Shown here in pieces: positions 63,290 to 64,000 of a stretch of 64,000 nt of DNA. Source of the DNA: JACRCT01 sp049841135 (GTDB lineage: Bacteria > Myxococcota > Myxococcia > Myxococcales > UBA5297); contig JASGHK010000004.1 of NCBI GenBank assembly GCA_049841135.1, forward strand, positions 3,224,001-3,288,000. Direction: 5' to 3'. The notes under the pieces were generated by a model. The model saw nothing but the letters and a program-made list of their open reading frames with translations, ran no database searches and was not told the DNA's origin. The position numbers were made by a program, and so were the translations under genes. Within the stretch, counting starts at the first letter, position 1, and every line of letters begins with the position of its first letter.

Positions 63290-63588
63290 CTACTTCGAGG
63301 CGGGCTTCTCTTCGGACTTCGGCTCCTCTTTCTTCGCCTCGTCCTTCTTCGGCTCTTCCTTTTTCGCCTCGTCGGGCTTCGCTTCCGTTGGCTTCGCCTC
63401 GGTCTTCGTCTCGTCGGGCTTGGCTTCCGTCGGCTTGGCTTCCGTCGGCTTGGCTTCCGTCGGCTTCGCCTCGTCGATCACCTTGGTCTGCGGATCGGTC
63501 TTCTTCTCGTCGTTGCTCTTCTCGGGCAACCCGCGAGGGCGGTCATCGTGATCAGGGCGGCGGCGGCAAACAGCTTCGTGGTTTTCAT
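63290..63588 (-). CDS. Lys-rich lipoprotein with KPTEA repeats (one-base frameshift)
   Basis: From the ATG at 63588: MKTTKLFAAAALITMTALAGC, a lipoprotein signal with lipobox LAGC. One base is missing near 63526-63530; after correction the mature chain reads EKSNDEKKTDPQTKVIDEAKPTEAKPTEAK and continues as tandem KPTEA / KPDEA units, then KKEEPKKDEA units. The repeats span about 63300-63480. It is a flexible, charged surface or periplasmic segment. It resembles the unrelated Lys-rich protein at 50592 in style. No function known. Confidence 0.65.
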
Positions 63589-63762
63589 ATCGCTTCGGTG
63601 TCTCCGGGACGACATCGCGTCCGTGAGTTTCAAGATGAGCGCTGCCGGAAGCGCTGCCACGCATCTATTGTCGAACTTCACCGCGCGACCGACGCGATGT
63701 TGTCGTCGCGCGATGACGATCGCGGATCGTCGTCGACGATCCGCATCAGTCGTCAACGACCG

Positions 63763-64000
63763 TCACGAACCGGAGCCAGATCCTGAACGTCCGCCAGAGC
63801 CCGTGGAATTGGGCGGGGTCTTCGGGCGTTGCGGCGGCTTCGCGGATCCCGAACCCGCATGCGGTGGCGCCGCCGAACCGGAACCCGAGCCCGCGGCACG
63901 TGCGAGGTCATCGATGCGCGGCATCGGCAACGCGATCTTGAGGCTGCGCAGCTGCCACTCCTGCGTCTTCGACGGCCGCGTGAACCCGAAGATCACGCGC
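63763..64000 (-). CDS. Partial protein with Gly/Ser/Pro-rich C-terminus (runs off right edge)
   Basis: The minus-strand frame is open from the window edge to a stop at 63763. The visible 79 residues are IFGFTRPSKTQEWQLRSLKIALPMPRIDDLAR, then a low-complexity tail of Gly-Ser, Pro and Lys (AAGSGSGSAAPP, SGGRSGSGSGS). The first part looks like the end of a folded domain but is too short to name. A GTG at 63996 exists but is probably internal. Confidence 0.5.
   Translation of the reverse strand, partial: RVIFGFTRPSKTQEWQLRSLKIALPMPRIDDLARAAGSGSGSAAPPHAGSGSAKPPQRPKTPPNSTGSGGRSGSGSGS

Overview
The window is GC-rich, almost gap-free bacterial DNA, most likely from a member of the Myxococcota. Supporting signs are a MYXO-CTERM-like C-terminus on a secreted protease, many small lipoproteins, an AgmX/TonB-type proline-rich protein, a CarH-like MerR/B12 regulator, and a 16S-Ile-Ala-23S-5S rRNA operon. 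The phylum assignment is an inference; the 16S gene at 41.3-42.9 kb would settle it.

Layout. 0-0.5 kb: 5' end of an MFS transporter (minus). 1.0-7.6 kb: F1 part of ATP synthase (atpH, A, G, D, C) with two extra exported-protein genes inserted; no F0 genes are present. 7.6-17.5 kb: mixed metabolic and envelope genes (Memo/AMMECR1 fusion, tmk, DUF502, GtrA, lipoproteins, ACBP, metalloprotease, PfkB kinase, CarH-like regulator). 17.6-23.0 kb: divergent exbB-exbD-tonB-receptor-lipoprotein operon. 23.0-26.7 kb: two zinc-ribbon proteins, yggS, maf and a PpiD-type isomerase. 27.0-31.7 kb: mreC-mreD-mrdA-rodA rod-shape operon. 31.8-37.4 kb: thioredoxins, ftsB-like gene, GAF-GGDEF cyclase and U32 peptidase. 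37.5-43.9 kb: rRNA operon on the minus strand with boxA elements, tandem promoters and a terminator. 43.9-54.6 kb: gmk, yicC, monooxygenase, AAA ATPase, two GT9 transferases, Trm112-like protein, Lys-rich protein, an Mla-type pair and an ATP-grasp enzyme. 54.7-64 kb: a TPR gene running into a large nuclease-like/P-loop/HEAT protein (candidate STAND-type defence gene), then lipoprotein-type genes of different composition.

Many obviously essential genes (atpA, atpC, mrdA, yicC, tonB and others) carry a single one-base frameshift. Ten of these fall exactly in an expanded GAGCTC hexamer (GAGCTTC/GAAGCTC or GAGGCTC/GAGCCTC). This is best read as a systematic sequence or consensus error rather than gene decay, and affected genes are annotated here as whole genes with the shift noted.

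The main candidates for new biology are the large nuclease/NTPase/HEAT protein at 55.4-60.5 kb and the CarH-like B12 regulator facing a TonB uptake operon across a palindromic intergenic site.
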